This document shows positions 1 to 8,801 of a stretch of DNA of 64,000 nucleotides, piece by piece. This DNA is from Nonomuraea candida (lineage in GTDB: Bacteria; Actinomycetota; Actinomycetes; Streptosporangiales; Streptosporangiaceae). Numbering within the stretch: the stretch's first letter is position 1; the number at the start of each line of letters is the position of its first letter. The translations under genes were made by a program, and so were the position numbers. Below the pieces are notes generated by a model. The model saw only the letters and a program-made list of their open reading frames with translations. It ran no database searches and was not told the DNA's origin. The stretch is taken from positions 1 to 64,000 of the forward strand of contig NZ_KL647031.1 of the NCBI RefSeq assembly GCF_000725485.1. The letters are read 5' to 3'.

Positions 1-2
1 AA

Positions 3-65
3 CCCACCGACCTCCAACTCCATCTCCTGGATCTCCTCAACATCGACCCACGAGACCTCCGCTGA
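3..65 (+). CDS. C-terminal tail of a gene that begins outside the window
   Basis: One frame is open from the window edge to a TGA and reads as 20 residues ending NIDPRDLR. About three quarters of its third codon positions are G or C, somewhat less than in neighbouring genes. No family can be assigned from so short a tail. It converges with the purine permease that follows. It could also be chance open frame. Confidence 0.3.
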   Translation, partial: PTDLQLHLLDLLNIDPRDLR

Positions 66-91
66 AGATCACTCACGTGCGGAAAACGGGG

Positions 92-1477
92 CTAGCCGAA
101 CAGCTCCTGCAGCCCGTCGATGGCGAAGTAGGCGAAGAAGACCAGGGAGACGGCCCAGAGCAGCCAGGGGATCTCCGAGAAGCGCCCCCTGACCGCCTTG
201 ATCAGCGTGTACGTGATCACCCCGGCCCCCACGCCGTTCGTGATCGAGTACGTGAACGGCATCAGCGCGATCGTCAGGAACGCCGGCACGGCCAGGTCGA
301 GGTCGTCCCACGGCACGTTCCTGCTCTGCATCATCATCAGCGCCCCGACCAGCACCAGCGCGGGCGCCGCCGCGGCGGCCGGCACCACCGCGGCCAGCGG
401 CGTGAACAGCAGCGTCAGCCCCAGCAGCGCGCCGGTCACCACGCTGGCCAGCCCGGTGCGCGCCCCCTCGCCGACACCGGCGGCCGACTCCACGAAGACG
501 GTGTTGGCCGAGGCGCTCGCCGTGCCGCCCACCATGCCGGCCACGCCGTCCACGGTCAGGATGCGGCCCAGCCGCGGCACCCGTCCCTGCCGGTCCACGA
601 GCCCGGCCTCGTCGCTGACGCCGATGATCGTCCCCATGGCGTCGAAGAAGCCCGACAGCACCAGCGTGAACAGCACCACGGTCGCCGTCAGCGCCCCCGC
701 CGTGGCGAACCCGCCGAACAGGTCGACATGGCCGACCAGCCCGAAGTCCGGCGCGGACACGAGCGACTCGGGCATGCGCGGCGTCACCACGCCCCAGGCG
801 CCCGGCTCGACGGTGGCCAGCGAGTTCACCAGGATGGCCAGGGCCGCGGTGACGGCGATGCTGATGAGGATGGCGGCGGGGACCCTGCGGACGTACAGCA
901 GGATCATCAGGAGCAGGCCGAAGCAGAAGACCGCGACCGGCCAGCCCGACAGGTGCCCGGTCGCGCCGAGCTGCACGGGGGTTCCGGAGCCCGAGGCGAC
1001 GAAGCCCGCGTCGACCAGCCCGATCAGCGCGATGAACAGCCCGATGCCCACGCTGATCGCGTGTTTGAGCGCCAGCGGGATCGCGTTCATGATCAGCGTG
1101 CGCAGGCCGGTCACGGCCAGCACGATGATCACGAAGCCTTCCAGCACCACCAGGCCCATGGCCTGCGCCCACGTCATGTACGGGGCGGCCTGGTAGGCGA
1201 CCACCGCGTTCAGGCCGAGCCCGGCGGCCAGGCCGAACGGGGCGTTGCCGATGAAGGCCATGAGCAGCGTGGAGATCGCCGCGGCCAGCGCGGTGGAGGT
1301 GGTCAGCTCGCCGATCGACAGCCGCGCCCCCGTCACGTCTTTGGCGCCGGCCAGGATGATCGGGTTGAGCAGGATGATGTAGGCCATCGCCATGAACGTG
1401 GTCAGCCCGCCACGCACCTCGCGGCCGACGGTGCTGCCCCGCCCGGTCAGCTCGAAGAATCTGTCGAGCACCGGCAT
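92..1477 (-). CDS. NCS2-family purine (xanthine/hypoxanthine/guanine) permease, AzgA-like
   Basis: This 461-residue, strongly hydrophobic protein has about 12-14 membrane segments. It carries AzgA/PbuG-type motifs: an N-terminal VRGGLTTFMAMAYIILLNP stretch, GLGLNAVVAY near residue 86 and the IPLALKHAISVGIGLFIALIG segment. Members import purine bases with protons. It is the last gene of a rightward-to-leftward set with an EF-hand protein and a xanthine dehydrogenase subunit, next to PucR, which supports purine uptake for catabolism. The exact substrate (xanthine, hypoxanthine, guanine or adenine) cannot be read from the sequence. Its ATG lies inside a long perfect hairpin (1471-1507), so translation may be controlled. 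Confidence 0.92.
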   Translation of the reverse strand: MPVLDRFFELTGRGSTVGREVRGGLTTFMAMAYIILLNPIILAGAKDVTGARLSIGELTTSTALAAAISTLLMAFIGNAPFGLAAGLGLNAVVAYQAAPYMTWAQAMGLVVLEGFVIIVLAVTGLRTLIMNAIPLALKHAISVGIGLFIALIGLVDAGFVASGSGTPVQLGATGHLSGWPVAVFCFGLLLMILLYVRRVPAAILISIAVTAALAILVNSLATVEPGAWGVVTPRMPESLVSAPDFGLVGHVDLFGGFATAGALTATVVLFTLVLSGFFDAMGTIIGVSDEAGLVDRQGRVPRLGRILTVDGVAGMVGGTASASANTVFVESAAGVGEGARTGLASVVTGALLGLTLLFTPLAAVVPAAAAAPALVLVGALMMMQSRNVPWDDLDLAVPAFLTIALMPFTYSITNGVGAGVITYTLIKAVRGRFSEIPWLLWAVSLVFFAYFAIDGLQELFG

Positions 1478-1507
1478 TCCCCCCTTGATGATCAGGGGGA
1501 ATGCCGG
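1471..1507 (-). promoter_or_regulatory. 13-bp perfect hairpin covering the permease start codon
   Basis: Arms at 1471-1483 and 1495-1507 are perfectly complementary (13 bp) around an 11-nt loop. On the mRNA strand the 3' arm contains the G-rich Shine-Dalgarno-like run and the permease ATG (1477-1475). There is no U-tract, so a plain terminator is less likely than a structure that hides the ribosome site, or a protein operator. Confidence 0.6.
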
Positions 1508-1531
1508 GTGCCTACCCAGCCGGAGGTGAGA

Positions 1532-1765
1532 TCACGCCTTCTCGTGGCGGCCGTGGCCCACCAGCGCGACGAACTCCTCCAGCTTGATCGAGCCGTCGCC
1601 GTCGCTGTCGGCCGCGGTGATGAACGCCTCGATCTCGCTCTCGGATGCGCCCTGCCCACCCAGCGCGTCGTTGGCCTTCCTGATCTCGTCAGCGGTCAGC
1701 AGGCCGTCGCCGTCGGTGTCGAAGCGCCTGAACTCCGCCTCGGCCGCCTCACGCGCGGTTGCCAT
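1532..1765 (-). CDS. Small two-EF-hand calcium-binding protein
   Basis: This 77-residue soluble acidic protein has two canonical EF-hand loops, DTDGDGLLTADE and DSDGDGSIKLEE. The Asp/Glu ligands sit at loop positions 1, 3, 5 and 12, so a calcium-binding pair is expected. The ATG at 1765 is chosen because an AAGGGGGG element lies six bases upstream. A longer form from 1792 would overlap the previous gene and add ten non-conserved residues. It sits between the dehydrogenase subunit and the purine permease with short spacings, so it is probably cotranscribed. Calcium sensing or buffering is inferred from the fold. Any link to purine metabolism is only positional. Confidence 0.85.
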   Translation of the reverse strand: MATAREAAEAEFRRFDTDGDGLLTADEIRKANDALGGQGASESEIEAFITAADSDGDGSIKLEEFVALVGHGRHEKA

Positions 1766-1781
1766 CGGGTGCCCCCCTTGC

Positions 1782-3980
1782 TCAGCTTTCATCGAACAAC
1801 GCGATATCTTCCGGCCTGATCGGAACGCGCGTCAACCGAAGCCCGGTGGCCGCTCTGACCGCGGCGGCGATGGCGGGGGTGGAGGAGAGCGTGGGAGGCT
1901 CGCCGGCGCCGCGCAAGCCGTACGGGGCGGCTGGGTCTGGATTTTCCAGGATTTTTGTTTTCATGGGTGGCATGTCGAGGATGGTGGGGATCAGGTAGTC
2001 GGTGAACGACGGGTTCCGCACCCGGCCCTCGCGTACCTGGATCTCCTCCATCAGCGCCAGGCCCAGCCCCTGCGCCGAGCCGCCGTGGATCTGGCCCTCC
2101 AGCGCCTGCGGGTTCAGCATCCGCCCGACGTCCTGCACGGCCGCCAGCTCGACCACCTTCACCAGCCCCAGCTCCACGTCCACGTCCACCACGGCCCGGT
2201 GCACGCACAGCGCGAGCTGCGTGTGCGAGTCGCCCTGCCCGGTGCGCGGATCCAGCGGGTACGTCGGCCGGTGCCGGTACTCGCGCGTCTCCTCGATCGG
2301 CCCGAACCGCTCCAGCGCCTCCCTGGGCGGCAGGCCCTTGAACCGTGCGCGCACGGCCTCGCAGGCGGCCTTGACCGCGCCCCCGGTGACATAGGACTGC
2401 CGCGAGGCCGACGAGGAGCCCGCCGAGCCGACCGAGGTGTCGGCGGGGGCCACGGTGACGTTCGCCACGCCCAGCTCGGTCCGGGCGATCTGGGCCTGCA
2501 CCGTCACCAGCCCCTGCCCCACCTCGGCCGCCGCCGTGTGCACGGTGACGTGCGGCTCGCCGTTGACCAGCTCCGCCCGCACCCGCGCGGTCGAGAAGTC
2601 GTCGAACCCCTCCGAGAAGCAGATGTTCTTGATCCCCACGCCGTAGCCGACGCCCCGGCGCACCGACTCCCCGCGGGTGGTCTGGGAGACGCCGCCGGGC
2701 AGCATCCGCAGGTCGCGCTCGCGCGTGCCCGGCGGCATCGGCAGCGGCATCGGCAGTGGCATCGCCTCCAGCTCGCGCAGCATCTCGGCGAGCGGGGCGG
2801 GGGAGTCGATCACCTGCCCCGTGATGAGGCGCGAGCCCTGGGAGACGGCGTTGCGCACCCGGATCTCGACCGGCGACAGCCCGCACGCCTCGGCCAGCCG
2901 GTCCATCTGCGACTCGTAGGCGTAGCACGCCTGCACCGCCCCGAATCCGCGCATCGCGCCGCACGGCGGGTTGTTGGTGTAGACGCCGGTGGCGTCCACG
3001 CGCACGTTCGGCACCTCGTACGGCCCCACGCCCAGCGACGCCGCGTTGCCGACCACGGCGGGGGAGGAGGAGCAGTACGCGCCGCCGTCCAGCAGGATGT
3101 CGGCCTTGACGTAGACCAGCCGGCCGTCGCGGGTCGCGCCGTGCTCGTAGCGCATCCGCGCCGGATGGCGGTGCACGTGGCCGAAGAACGACTCCTCACG
3201 GCCGTACACGATCTTGACGGGGCGGTTCAGCCGCAGGGCCAGCATGCAGGCGTGGACCTGCATCGACAGGTCCTCCCGCGCGCCGAACGCGCCGCCGACG
3301 CCCGCCAGCGTCAGGCGCACCTTCTCCGGCGGCAGGCCCAGGCAGGGCGCGAGCTGGTCGCGGTCCACGTGCAGCCACTGGGTGGCGATGAACAGGTCCA
3401 CGCCGCCGTCCTCGGCCGGCACCGCCAGGCCCGACTCGGGGCCGAGGAAGGCCTGGTCCTGCATGCCGACCTCGTACTCGCCGGTGACGACGACCTCGGC
3501 CTCGAACGTGTCGCCGCGCCGCACCGGCTGGTGGCGCACGAAGCGGCGCGACTCGCGGGGGTCGGTGACGGCCGGGCGGGGCTCGTAGCCGACGACGATC
3601 GCCGCCACGGCCCTGCGGGCGGTCTCCGGATGGTCGGCCGCCACCAGCGCCACCGGCTCGCCCTGGTGGCGCACCTGGTCGATGGCCAGCACCGGCTGGT
3701 CCCGGTGCTCCAGGCCGTAGTATTTCTCGCCCGGCACGTCCTCGTGCGTCAGCACCGCCCGCACGCCCGCGATCCGCAGCGCCGGCCCGACGTCGATGGA
3801 GCGGATCCACGCCGACGGGTGCGGGCTGCGCAGCGTGGCGCCCCACACCATGCCCTCCAGCCACAGGTCGGAGGCGTAGGCGAACTCTCCGGTCACCTTC
3901 AGAGCGGCGTCGGGCCGCCGCGCGCTCTCCCCGACCCCCTGCACGGCGTCCTGCCGGATCGCGTCAGCCGTCTGCGTCAT
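1782..3980 (-). CDS. Xanthine dehydrogenase, molybdenum-cofactor-binding subunit (XdhD/PucD type)
   Basis: The 732-residue protein matches the large subunit of the xanthine oxidase family. It has an N-terminal aldehyde-oxidase a/b-hammerhead domain (about 10-130, with RRPDAALKVTGEFAYASDL). The molybdopterin-binding domains follow, with GGAFGARED, the CGAMRGFGAVQ loop and a C-terminal GAGEPPTLSSTPAI segment holding the likely catalytic Glu. The family hydroxylates hypoxanthine or xanthine. The FAD and 2Fe-2S subunits it needs are not in the window. An in-frame 12-bp repeat adds a Leu-Pro-Met-Pro tract near residue 410. The divergent neighbour is PucR and the downstream gene set ends with a purine permease, so regulation by PucR is likely. 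Confidence 0.88.
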   Translation of the reverse strand: MTQTADAIRQDAVQGVGESARRPDAALKVTGEFAYASDLWLEGMVWGATLRSPHPSAWIRSIDVGPALRIAGVRAVLTHEDVPGEKYYGLEHRDQPVLAIDQVRHQGEPVALVAADHPETARRAVAAIVVGYEPRPAVTDPRESRRFVRHQPVRRGDTFEAEVVVTGEYEVGMQDQAFLGPESGLAVPAEDGGVDLFIATQWLHVDRDQLAPCLGLPPEKVRLTLAGVGGAFGAREDLSMQVHACMLALRLNRPVKIVYGREESFFGHVHRHPARMRYEHGATRDGRLVYVKADILLDGGAYCSSSPAVVGNAASLGVGPYEVPNVRVDATGVYTNNPPCGAMRGFGAVQACYAYESQMDRLAEACGLSPVEIRVRNAVSQGSRLITGQVIDSPAPLAEMLRELEAMPLPMPLPMPPGTRERDLRMLPGGVSQTTRGESVRRGVGYGVGIKNICFSEGFDDFSTARVRAELVNGEPHVTVHTAAAEVGQGLVTVQAQIARTELGVANVTVAPADTSVGSAGSSSASRQSYVTGGAVKAACEAVRARFKGLPPREALERFGPIEETREYRHRPTYPLDPRTGQGDSHTQLALCVHRAVVDVDVELGLVKVVELAAVQDVGRMLNPQALEGQIHGGSAQGLGLALMEEIQVREGRVRNPSFTDYLIPTILDMPPMKTKILENPDPAAPYGLRGAGEPPTLSSTPAIAAAVRAATGLRLTRVPIRPEDIALFDES

Positions 3981-4062
3981 CTTCCGAGTAGAGCACCGCG
4001 GCCCCGGCCCGTCCTATGCGCCCGGCGTGAAATCCCGGTCAGCGCTTGCCCTAACGGGCTTG

Positions 4063-4075
4063 TATATTCCTCCAA
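4063..4075 (+). promoter_or_regulatory. Leaderless-type -10 element of the PucR-like gene
   Basis: TATATT (4063-4068), preceded by TG, lies seven bases before the GTG start, and no Shine-Dalgarno sequence is present. Transcription would therefore begin at or next to the start codon. No clear -35 was found. The 95-bp gap must also hold the promoter of the divergent dehydrogenase subunit. Confidence 0.5.
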
Positions 4076-5569
4076 GTGCGAATCGCCGACCTGCTGGCCA
4101 TCGACGAGCTGCGCCTGACCCTGCTCACCGGCGACCCCGGCCGCGAGTTCGGCACCGTGCACATCACCGACCTGCCCGAGCCGGGGCGCTACCTGGGCGG
4201 CGGCGAGCTGGTGCTGACCGGCCTCATGTGGTGGCACGAGCCCGGCGACTCCGCCCGCTTCGTGGCCGCGCTGTCCGAGGCGGGCGTCGCCGCGCTCGGC
4301 GCCGGGCAGGCGTGGCTCGGCCACGTGCCCGCCGACCTGGTCGCCGCGTGCGAGGCCGCCGGCCTGCCGCTGCTGCAGGTGCCCACCGAGGTCTCCTTCC
4401 GCACGCTGGCCGAGCTGGCCGGGCCCCGGCTGGCCGGCGACGTGCGCGCCGCGCTGGGCCGCCACCGCCGGCTGGTCGCGGCCGTCGCCGAGGGCGCCGG
4501 CCTGCGCGAGCTGTTCGAGCTGACCGCCGCGGAGCTGGGCGTCACCGGCGCCGTCGTGTCCGCCTCGGGAGAGGTGATCGTGGGGGCGGCGGCCGACCCC
4601 GTACGGCTGGCCAGGGCGTACCTGACCGCGCCGCGGCTGCCCGTCCTGGCCGGCGACCACACGATCTTCGCCGTCGGGCGCGGCCACCGCGCCGCGGGCT
4701 GGGCGCTGGCCTGCGACGGCGACCTGATGGGCCGGGCCGACCTGGGCCACGAGCTGGCCGCCTGCGTGGGCCTCGAACGCAGCCGCATGGAGGAGGGCCG
4801 CCGGGTCGAGCGCCGCCTGGCCGAGCAGCTCGTCGTGGCCGCGCTGGCCGAGGCCGACGTGGCCGAGATCGGCGCCGGGCTGCGCACGTGCGGGATCGAC
4901 GCGGCGGAGCCGTACGCGGTGGTGAGCGCCACCGCCCCCAGACCCGGCGCCACCCGCGGCCCCGACCCCGCCACCCTCGGCGGCCGGGTCGTGGAGGAGC
5001 TGCTCGGCCGCGAGGTCGTCGCGGCGGCCGGCGCCGACGGCGCGGTCGCCGTGGTGCCGCTGCGCGGGCGCACCGCCACCGAGCTGGCCGACCGGCTGCG
5101 CGCGGGGGCGGAGGTGCTGTCCGCGCTGCCCGGCACCCGCCTGTGCGTCGGGCTCAGCGGCGCGCTGACCGGCCCGGCCGCCGTCAAGGGCGGCGTGGAG
5201 GAGGCCGGGCACGCCCGCCGCCTGGCCGAGGCCCGCTCCGGCGGGATCGTCACCAGCGACGAGATCTACACCCACGCGCTGCTGCTGGCCACGGTGCCGG
5301 GCGACGTGCGCCGCTCGTTCACCGACCGGCTGCTGTCGCCGCTGCTCGACTACGACCGCAGGCACCAGTCCGAGCTGGTGCGCACGCTCGGGGTCTACCT
5401 CGACTGCGCCGGCTCGTGGCACGCCTGCGCCGAGCGGCTCCACGTGCACGTCAACACCGTGCGCTACCGCGTGCGCAGGATCGAGGAGCTGACCGGCAGG
5501 AACCTGGCCACGATGGCCGACCGGGTCGACTTCTTCCTCGCCCTCAGGGACACCGGAACGCCCCGCTGA
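4076..5569 (+). CDS. PucR-family transcriptional regulator
   Basis: The 497-residue protein begins with a PucR N-terminal domain (about 1-120, MRIADLLAIDELRLTLLTG...). A divergent middle region follows, and it ends in the PucR-type helix-turn-helix (about 430-490, with AERLHVHVNTVRYRVRRIEELTG). Regulators of this class control purine or amino-acid catabolism in response to pathway metabolites. It is divergent from the xanthine dehydrogenase subunit, which is the expected target. The GTG start has no ribosome site and follows a TATATT by seven bases, so the mRNA is probably leaderless. Confidence 0.9.
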   Translation: MRIADLLAIDELRLTLLTGDPGREFGTVHITDLPEPGRYLGGGELVLTGLMWWHEPGDSARFVAALSEAGVAALGAGQAWLGHVPADLVAACEAAGLPLLQVPTEVSFRTLAELAGPRLAGDVRAALGRHRRLVAAVAEGAGLRELFELTAAELGVTGAVVSASGEVIVGAAADPVRLARAYLTAPRLPVLAGDHTIFAVGRGHRAAGWALACDGDLMGRADLGHELAACVGLERSRMEEGRRVERRLAEQLVVAALAEADVAEIGAGLRTCGIDAAEPYAVVSATAPRPGATRGPDPATLGGRVVEELLGREVVAAAGADGAVAVVPLRGRTATELADRLRAGAEVLSALPGTRLCVGLSGALTGPAAVKGGVEEAGHARRLAEARSGGIVTSDEIYTHALLLATVPGDVRRSFTDRLLSPLLDYDRRHQSELVRTLGVYLDCAGSWHACAERLHVHVNTVRYRVRRIEELTGRNLATMADRVDFFLALRDTGTPR

Positions 5570-5635
5570 CCGCTCCGGGACGCTGTGTCGTTCCCCCGGC
5601 CGCTCGGCGGCGTCGCGGCGGCGGGCGCCTGCCGC

Positions 5636-8503
5636 TCACTCCCGTGCCTCGGCGGCCGGCGTCCCGCGGCGGCCGTGGGCGCGCTCCTCGCGCGCCCGCC
5701 GCAGGGCGTCCTGCTCCTCGCGCAGCCTGCCCTCCCAGCGGGCGTTGCCGAGCCCGCCCCCGCTCAGGACCGCCTCGGTGACGCGCAAGACCGCCTGGTC
5801 GAGCTCGCCCAGCAGCCGGTGGGCCCGCGCCAGCTCCAGCAGGCAGCGCAGGATCCCGAAACGGTAACCGCTCGCCGAGAGGTGGTCGTAGGCCGCCAGC
5901 AGGCGGGGCAGGGCCCGGCCCGGGTCGTCCAGGGCGAGATGGCACTCGCCCATCAGCAGCAGGGCCTGCCCCTCGTTGTGCCGGTCACCGTCCTGCCTGG
6001 CGCCGGTGTAGGCCTCCTCCAGCAGCTCGAACGCCTGCTCCGGGCGGCCCATGCCGAGCAGGGCCTGCGCGGCGCCGCGCAGCGCGTAGCGCACGCCCAC
6101 GCGGATGCCGAGGCTCCTGGCCAGCACGAGCTGGCGCTCCGCCCAGGGCAGGGCCTCCTCGTAGCGGCCGTTGGTGTTGTAGGCGTTGGCCAGGTTGCCG
6201 AGCGTGCGCATCTCGTCCACGCCGTCGCCCGTCCCCCTGGTCAGCTCCAGCTCGGCCATCAGGTGCGCGACCGCCCCGTCGGTGTCGCCCAGCAGGCGCA
6301 GGGCGTTGGAGATGTGGCCGTGCGCGACCGCCGCGTCGGACGGCTCGCCGAGGCGCTCGCTCGCGGTCAGCACCAGCGTGTTCAGCTCCTTCATCTCCAT
6401 GATGCGGTAGGAGCGCTCCTGGTGCCTGTGCAGGCTGAAGGTGAGGCCGATGCCCAGCCGGGCGACGACCGGGTCCGCCGAGCCGAGCGCCTGCCGTGCG
6501 GCGGCGGTCAGCACTGCCTCCTCCTGGTACAGCCAGGCGGCGGCCTCCTCGGCGGTGGTCACCTCGTGCGGGACGGCGTCCACCGGCGCGGCGTGCTCCA
6601 GGCGGTGCGGGTCGCTGACGTGGTTGGCCAGCCGGGCCGAGGCGGCGTAGTACGACAACGCGCGGACCAGCGCCTCGCGGGCCCCCTCGGGCCGCAGCTC
6701 GCCGGCGAAGAGCCGGACCAGGTCGTGCAACTGGTAACGGCCGCGTACGGTGCGGTCGAGCAGGTGGGCGTCCGCCAGCCGCTCCAGCGCCCGCTCGGCC
6801 TCCCGCACGCTCACGCCCAGCAGCGCGCCGACGGGCTCGGCGGTCACCTCCGGCACGTGCAGCAGGCCCAGCAGCGACAGGGTCCGCGCGGCCAGCCGGT
6901 CCACGGGCCGGGAGCCGGTCTGCAGCGCCGTGAAGCCGGCGCTCAGGCTGGAGCGGACCGCCAGGTCGCCGGTCGACAGCTCGTGCAGCCTGCTCTGCTC
7001 GTCGCTCAGCCGGGCCGCCAGCGCCGCCACGCTCCACTCCGGATGGCCGGCCAGGCGCGCCCCCGCGATGCGCAGGGCGAGCGGCAGGCCCTCGCACAGC
7101 CGGACGAGCCGGGCCGTCTGTCCGGCGTCGGCGGAGACCCGCCCGGCGCCCGCCAGCCTGGCCAGCATCGTGGCCGACTCCGCGTGTGACATCCTGCCGA
7201 GTTCGAGCTGGAAGGCGTCCTCGCCCCAGGCCATGGTCTCGCGGCTGGTCACCAGCAGCGCGCTGCCCAGCGGCGTGGCCAGCAGCGGCCGGATCTGGGC
7301 CAGGTCGGCGGCGTCGTCCAGCAGGGCCAGCACCCGGCGGCCGTGCAGGCGGCTGCGCCACATCGCGGCGGCCTCGTCGAGGTCGGCGGGCACGGAGCCG
7401 GGCGCGACGCCCAGCCCGCGCAGGAACCGCCCGAGCACGTCGAGCGTGGTGAGCGCGGGCACCTCCGGCGTGGCGCCGCGGCAGTTCACGTAGAGCTGGC
7501 CGTCGGGGAACCGCTCCTTCGCCAGGTCGGCGACCTGCGCGGCCAGCGCCGACTTGCCGACGCCCGCGGGCCCGGTGATGATCACCAGCGGGTGCGGGTC
7601 CGCCTTGTCCCAGGGCGCCAGCCGCTCCTTCAGCCGCACGACCTCCCGCGCCCGGCCCACGAACCCCGTCAGCGGCCGGGGCAACTGGTGCGGCACCACC
7701 GGCTCGGCGAGGGGCGGCGAGACGGAGCCGGAGTCGGCCCGCAGCACCATCTCGTGACACCTGCGCAGGCCCTCGCCGGGCGACAACCCCAGCCTCTCGG
7801 CGAGCAGCGCCCGGCCCTCCTCGTAGACCTCCAGCGCCTCGGCCGGCAGGCCCGAGCGGTGCAGGGCCTTCATGAGCAGCTCGCGGGTCCGCTCCCGCAA
7901 CGGGTGCTGGCGGGTCAGATGGCGCAGGTCGTCCACGATCTCGCGGTGGCGGTCCAGCCGCAGCAGGCTCTCCGCGCGCCGCTCCAGCGCCGCCAGCCTG
8001 AGCTGCTCCAGGCGGGCCCGCTCCTTGTCGGCGAACGGGCCGTGCATGCCGCTCAGCGCGGTGCCCCGCCACAACGCCAGGGCCTGGTCTAGCCGGTGCA
8101 GGGCCTGGCGATCGTCGCCGGCGTCCTGGTGGCGGTGGGCCTCGTCGAGCCAGCGGGCCAGCAGGATCGCGTCGACCCGGTCGGGCTCCAGGCGTAAGAC
8201 GTAGCCGGCGGAGGTGTTGAGCAGCAGCCGCGAGGGCTCGCGCCGCCCGCGGCCGGGCTCGAAGGCGCGGCGTAGGCCCGCGATGTAGGTGTAGACGCTC
8301 TGCTCGGCGTTGCGGGGGGCGTCGTCGCCCCAGATGTGCGCCACGAGCAGGTCCATCGGGACGGGCTCGGACGGCGCGGTGGCGAGGACGGCCAGGACGC
8401 CGCGCTGCCTGGCCGGGCCGAGGTCGATGGCCTCCGGGGCGCCGTCACGGCGGAACTCGGCGGTCACCGCGCCAAGAAGGCGGATGAAGAGTCCCTCGCT
8501 CAC
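5636..8503 (-). CDS. AfsR-like SARP regulator with BTAD, NB-ARC and TPR domains
   Basis: The protein is 955 residues from the GTG at 8503, which has GGAGG five bases upstream. A more distal start at 8602 has no such site. It has an OmpR-type winged helix (1-100) and a bacterial transcriptional activation domain (about 108-255). An NB-ARC ATPase follows, with Walker A GPAGVGKS at 311-318 and a VLALLDDAADLAQIRPLL Walker B. C-terminal TPR-like helices follow to the end. This is the AfsR layout, a class of ATP-dependent activators of secondary metabolism and development. Its target genes are not evident. It lies downstream, in the same direction, of a small exported peptide gene, and its upstream region has repeated TTTCAG elements. 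Confidence 0.92.
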   Translation of the reverse strand: MSEGLFIRLLGAVTAEFRRDGAPEAIDLGPARQRGVLAVLATAPSEPVPMDLLVAHIWGDDAPRNAEQSVYTYIAGLRRAFEPGRGRREPSRLLLNTSAGYVLRLEPDRVDAILLARWLDEAHRHQDAGDDRQALHRLDQALALWRGTALSGMHGPFADKERARLEQLRLAALERRAESLLRLDRHREIVDDLRHLTRQHPLRERTRELLMKALHRSGLPAEALEVYEEGRALLAERLGLSPGEGLRRCHEMVLRADSGSVSPPLAEPVVPHQLPRPLTGFVGRAREVVRLKERLAPWDKADPHPLVIITGPAGVGKSALAAQVADLAKERFPDGQLYVNCRGATPEVPALTTLDVLGRFLRGLGVAPGSVPADLDEAAAMWRSRLHGRRVLALLDDAADLAQIRPLLATPLGSALLVTSRETMAWGEDAFQLELGRMSHAESATMLARLAGAGRVSADAGQTARLVRLCEGLPLALRIAGARLAGHPEWSVAALAARLSDEQSRLHELSTGDLAVRSSLSAGFTALQTGSRPVDRLAARTLSLLGLLHVPEVTAEPVGALLGVSVREAERALERLADAHLLDRTVRGRYQLHDLVRLFAGELRPEGAREALVRALSYYAASARLANHVSDPHRLEHAAPVDAVPHEVTTAEEAAAWLYQEEAVLTAAARQALGSADPVVARLGIGLTFSLHRHQERSYRIMEMKELNTLVLTASERLGEPSDAAVAHGHISNALRLLGDTDGAVAHLMAELELTRGTGDGVDEMRTLGNLANAYNTNGRYEEALPWAERQLVLARSLGIRVGVRYALRGAAQALLGMGRPEQAFELLEEAYTGARQDGDRHNEGQALLLMGECHLALDDPGRALPRLLAAYDHLSASGYRFGILRCLLELARAHRLLGELDQAVLRVTEAVLSGGGLGNARWEGRLREEQDALRRAREERAHGRRGTPAAEARE

Positions 8504-8801
8504 TCCGTCCTCCCTGATGACGTTCCTCCCCCGAGGGGCCGAGCAGGAAGCGTAAACGAGACCCGCCGGTCGGGCGACGGCCGCGACGGAATGTAGATCC
8601 AATCTAGAGGGCGCGCAGTACGCTGAAACGGACGGGGCGCGGTTTCAGCGATCTCTTTCAGAGATCTTCTTTCAGCCGTGAAAAGAGGGGGCACACGAGC
8701 GAAACGTTGTCGGCTTTCCATCCTGGGAAGGCCCGGTCTGCCGGCCCGGTGCGGTGTCGGACCGGCGCCTGGTGCATGCACCCCCTCTTTTCGGACGGGC
8801 G
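8504..8801. promoter_or_regulatory. 298-bp regulatory gap with inverted and repeated TTTCAG elements
   Basis: The gap between the peptide gene and the AfsR-like gene holds a perfect 9-bp inverted repeat, CGCTGAAAC (8621-8629) and GTTTCAGCG (8642-8650). Further TTTCAG copies lie at 8656-8661 and 8670-8675. The middle copy is framed by GATCTC (8650-8655) and GAGATC (8661-8666). The density of repeats about 120-170 bp upstream of the AfsR-like start suggests operators. The binding protein is unknown; the SARP itself or the XRE-TPR protein are candidates. No additional gene is seen here. Confidence 0.55.

Noticed and set aside
69..1819. Long open frames on both strands across the purine permease, rich in Arg, Gly and His
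   Set aside because: They are out-of-frame shadows typical of 73% GC DNA. The permease frame has membrane helices, family motifs and normal codon use.
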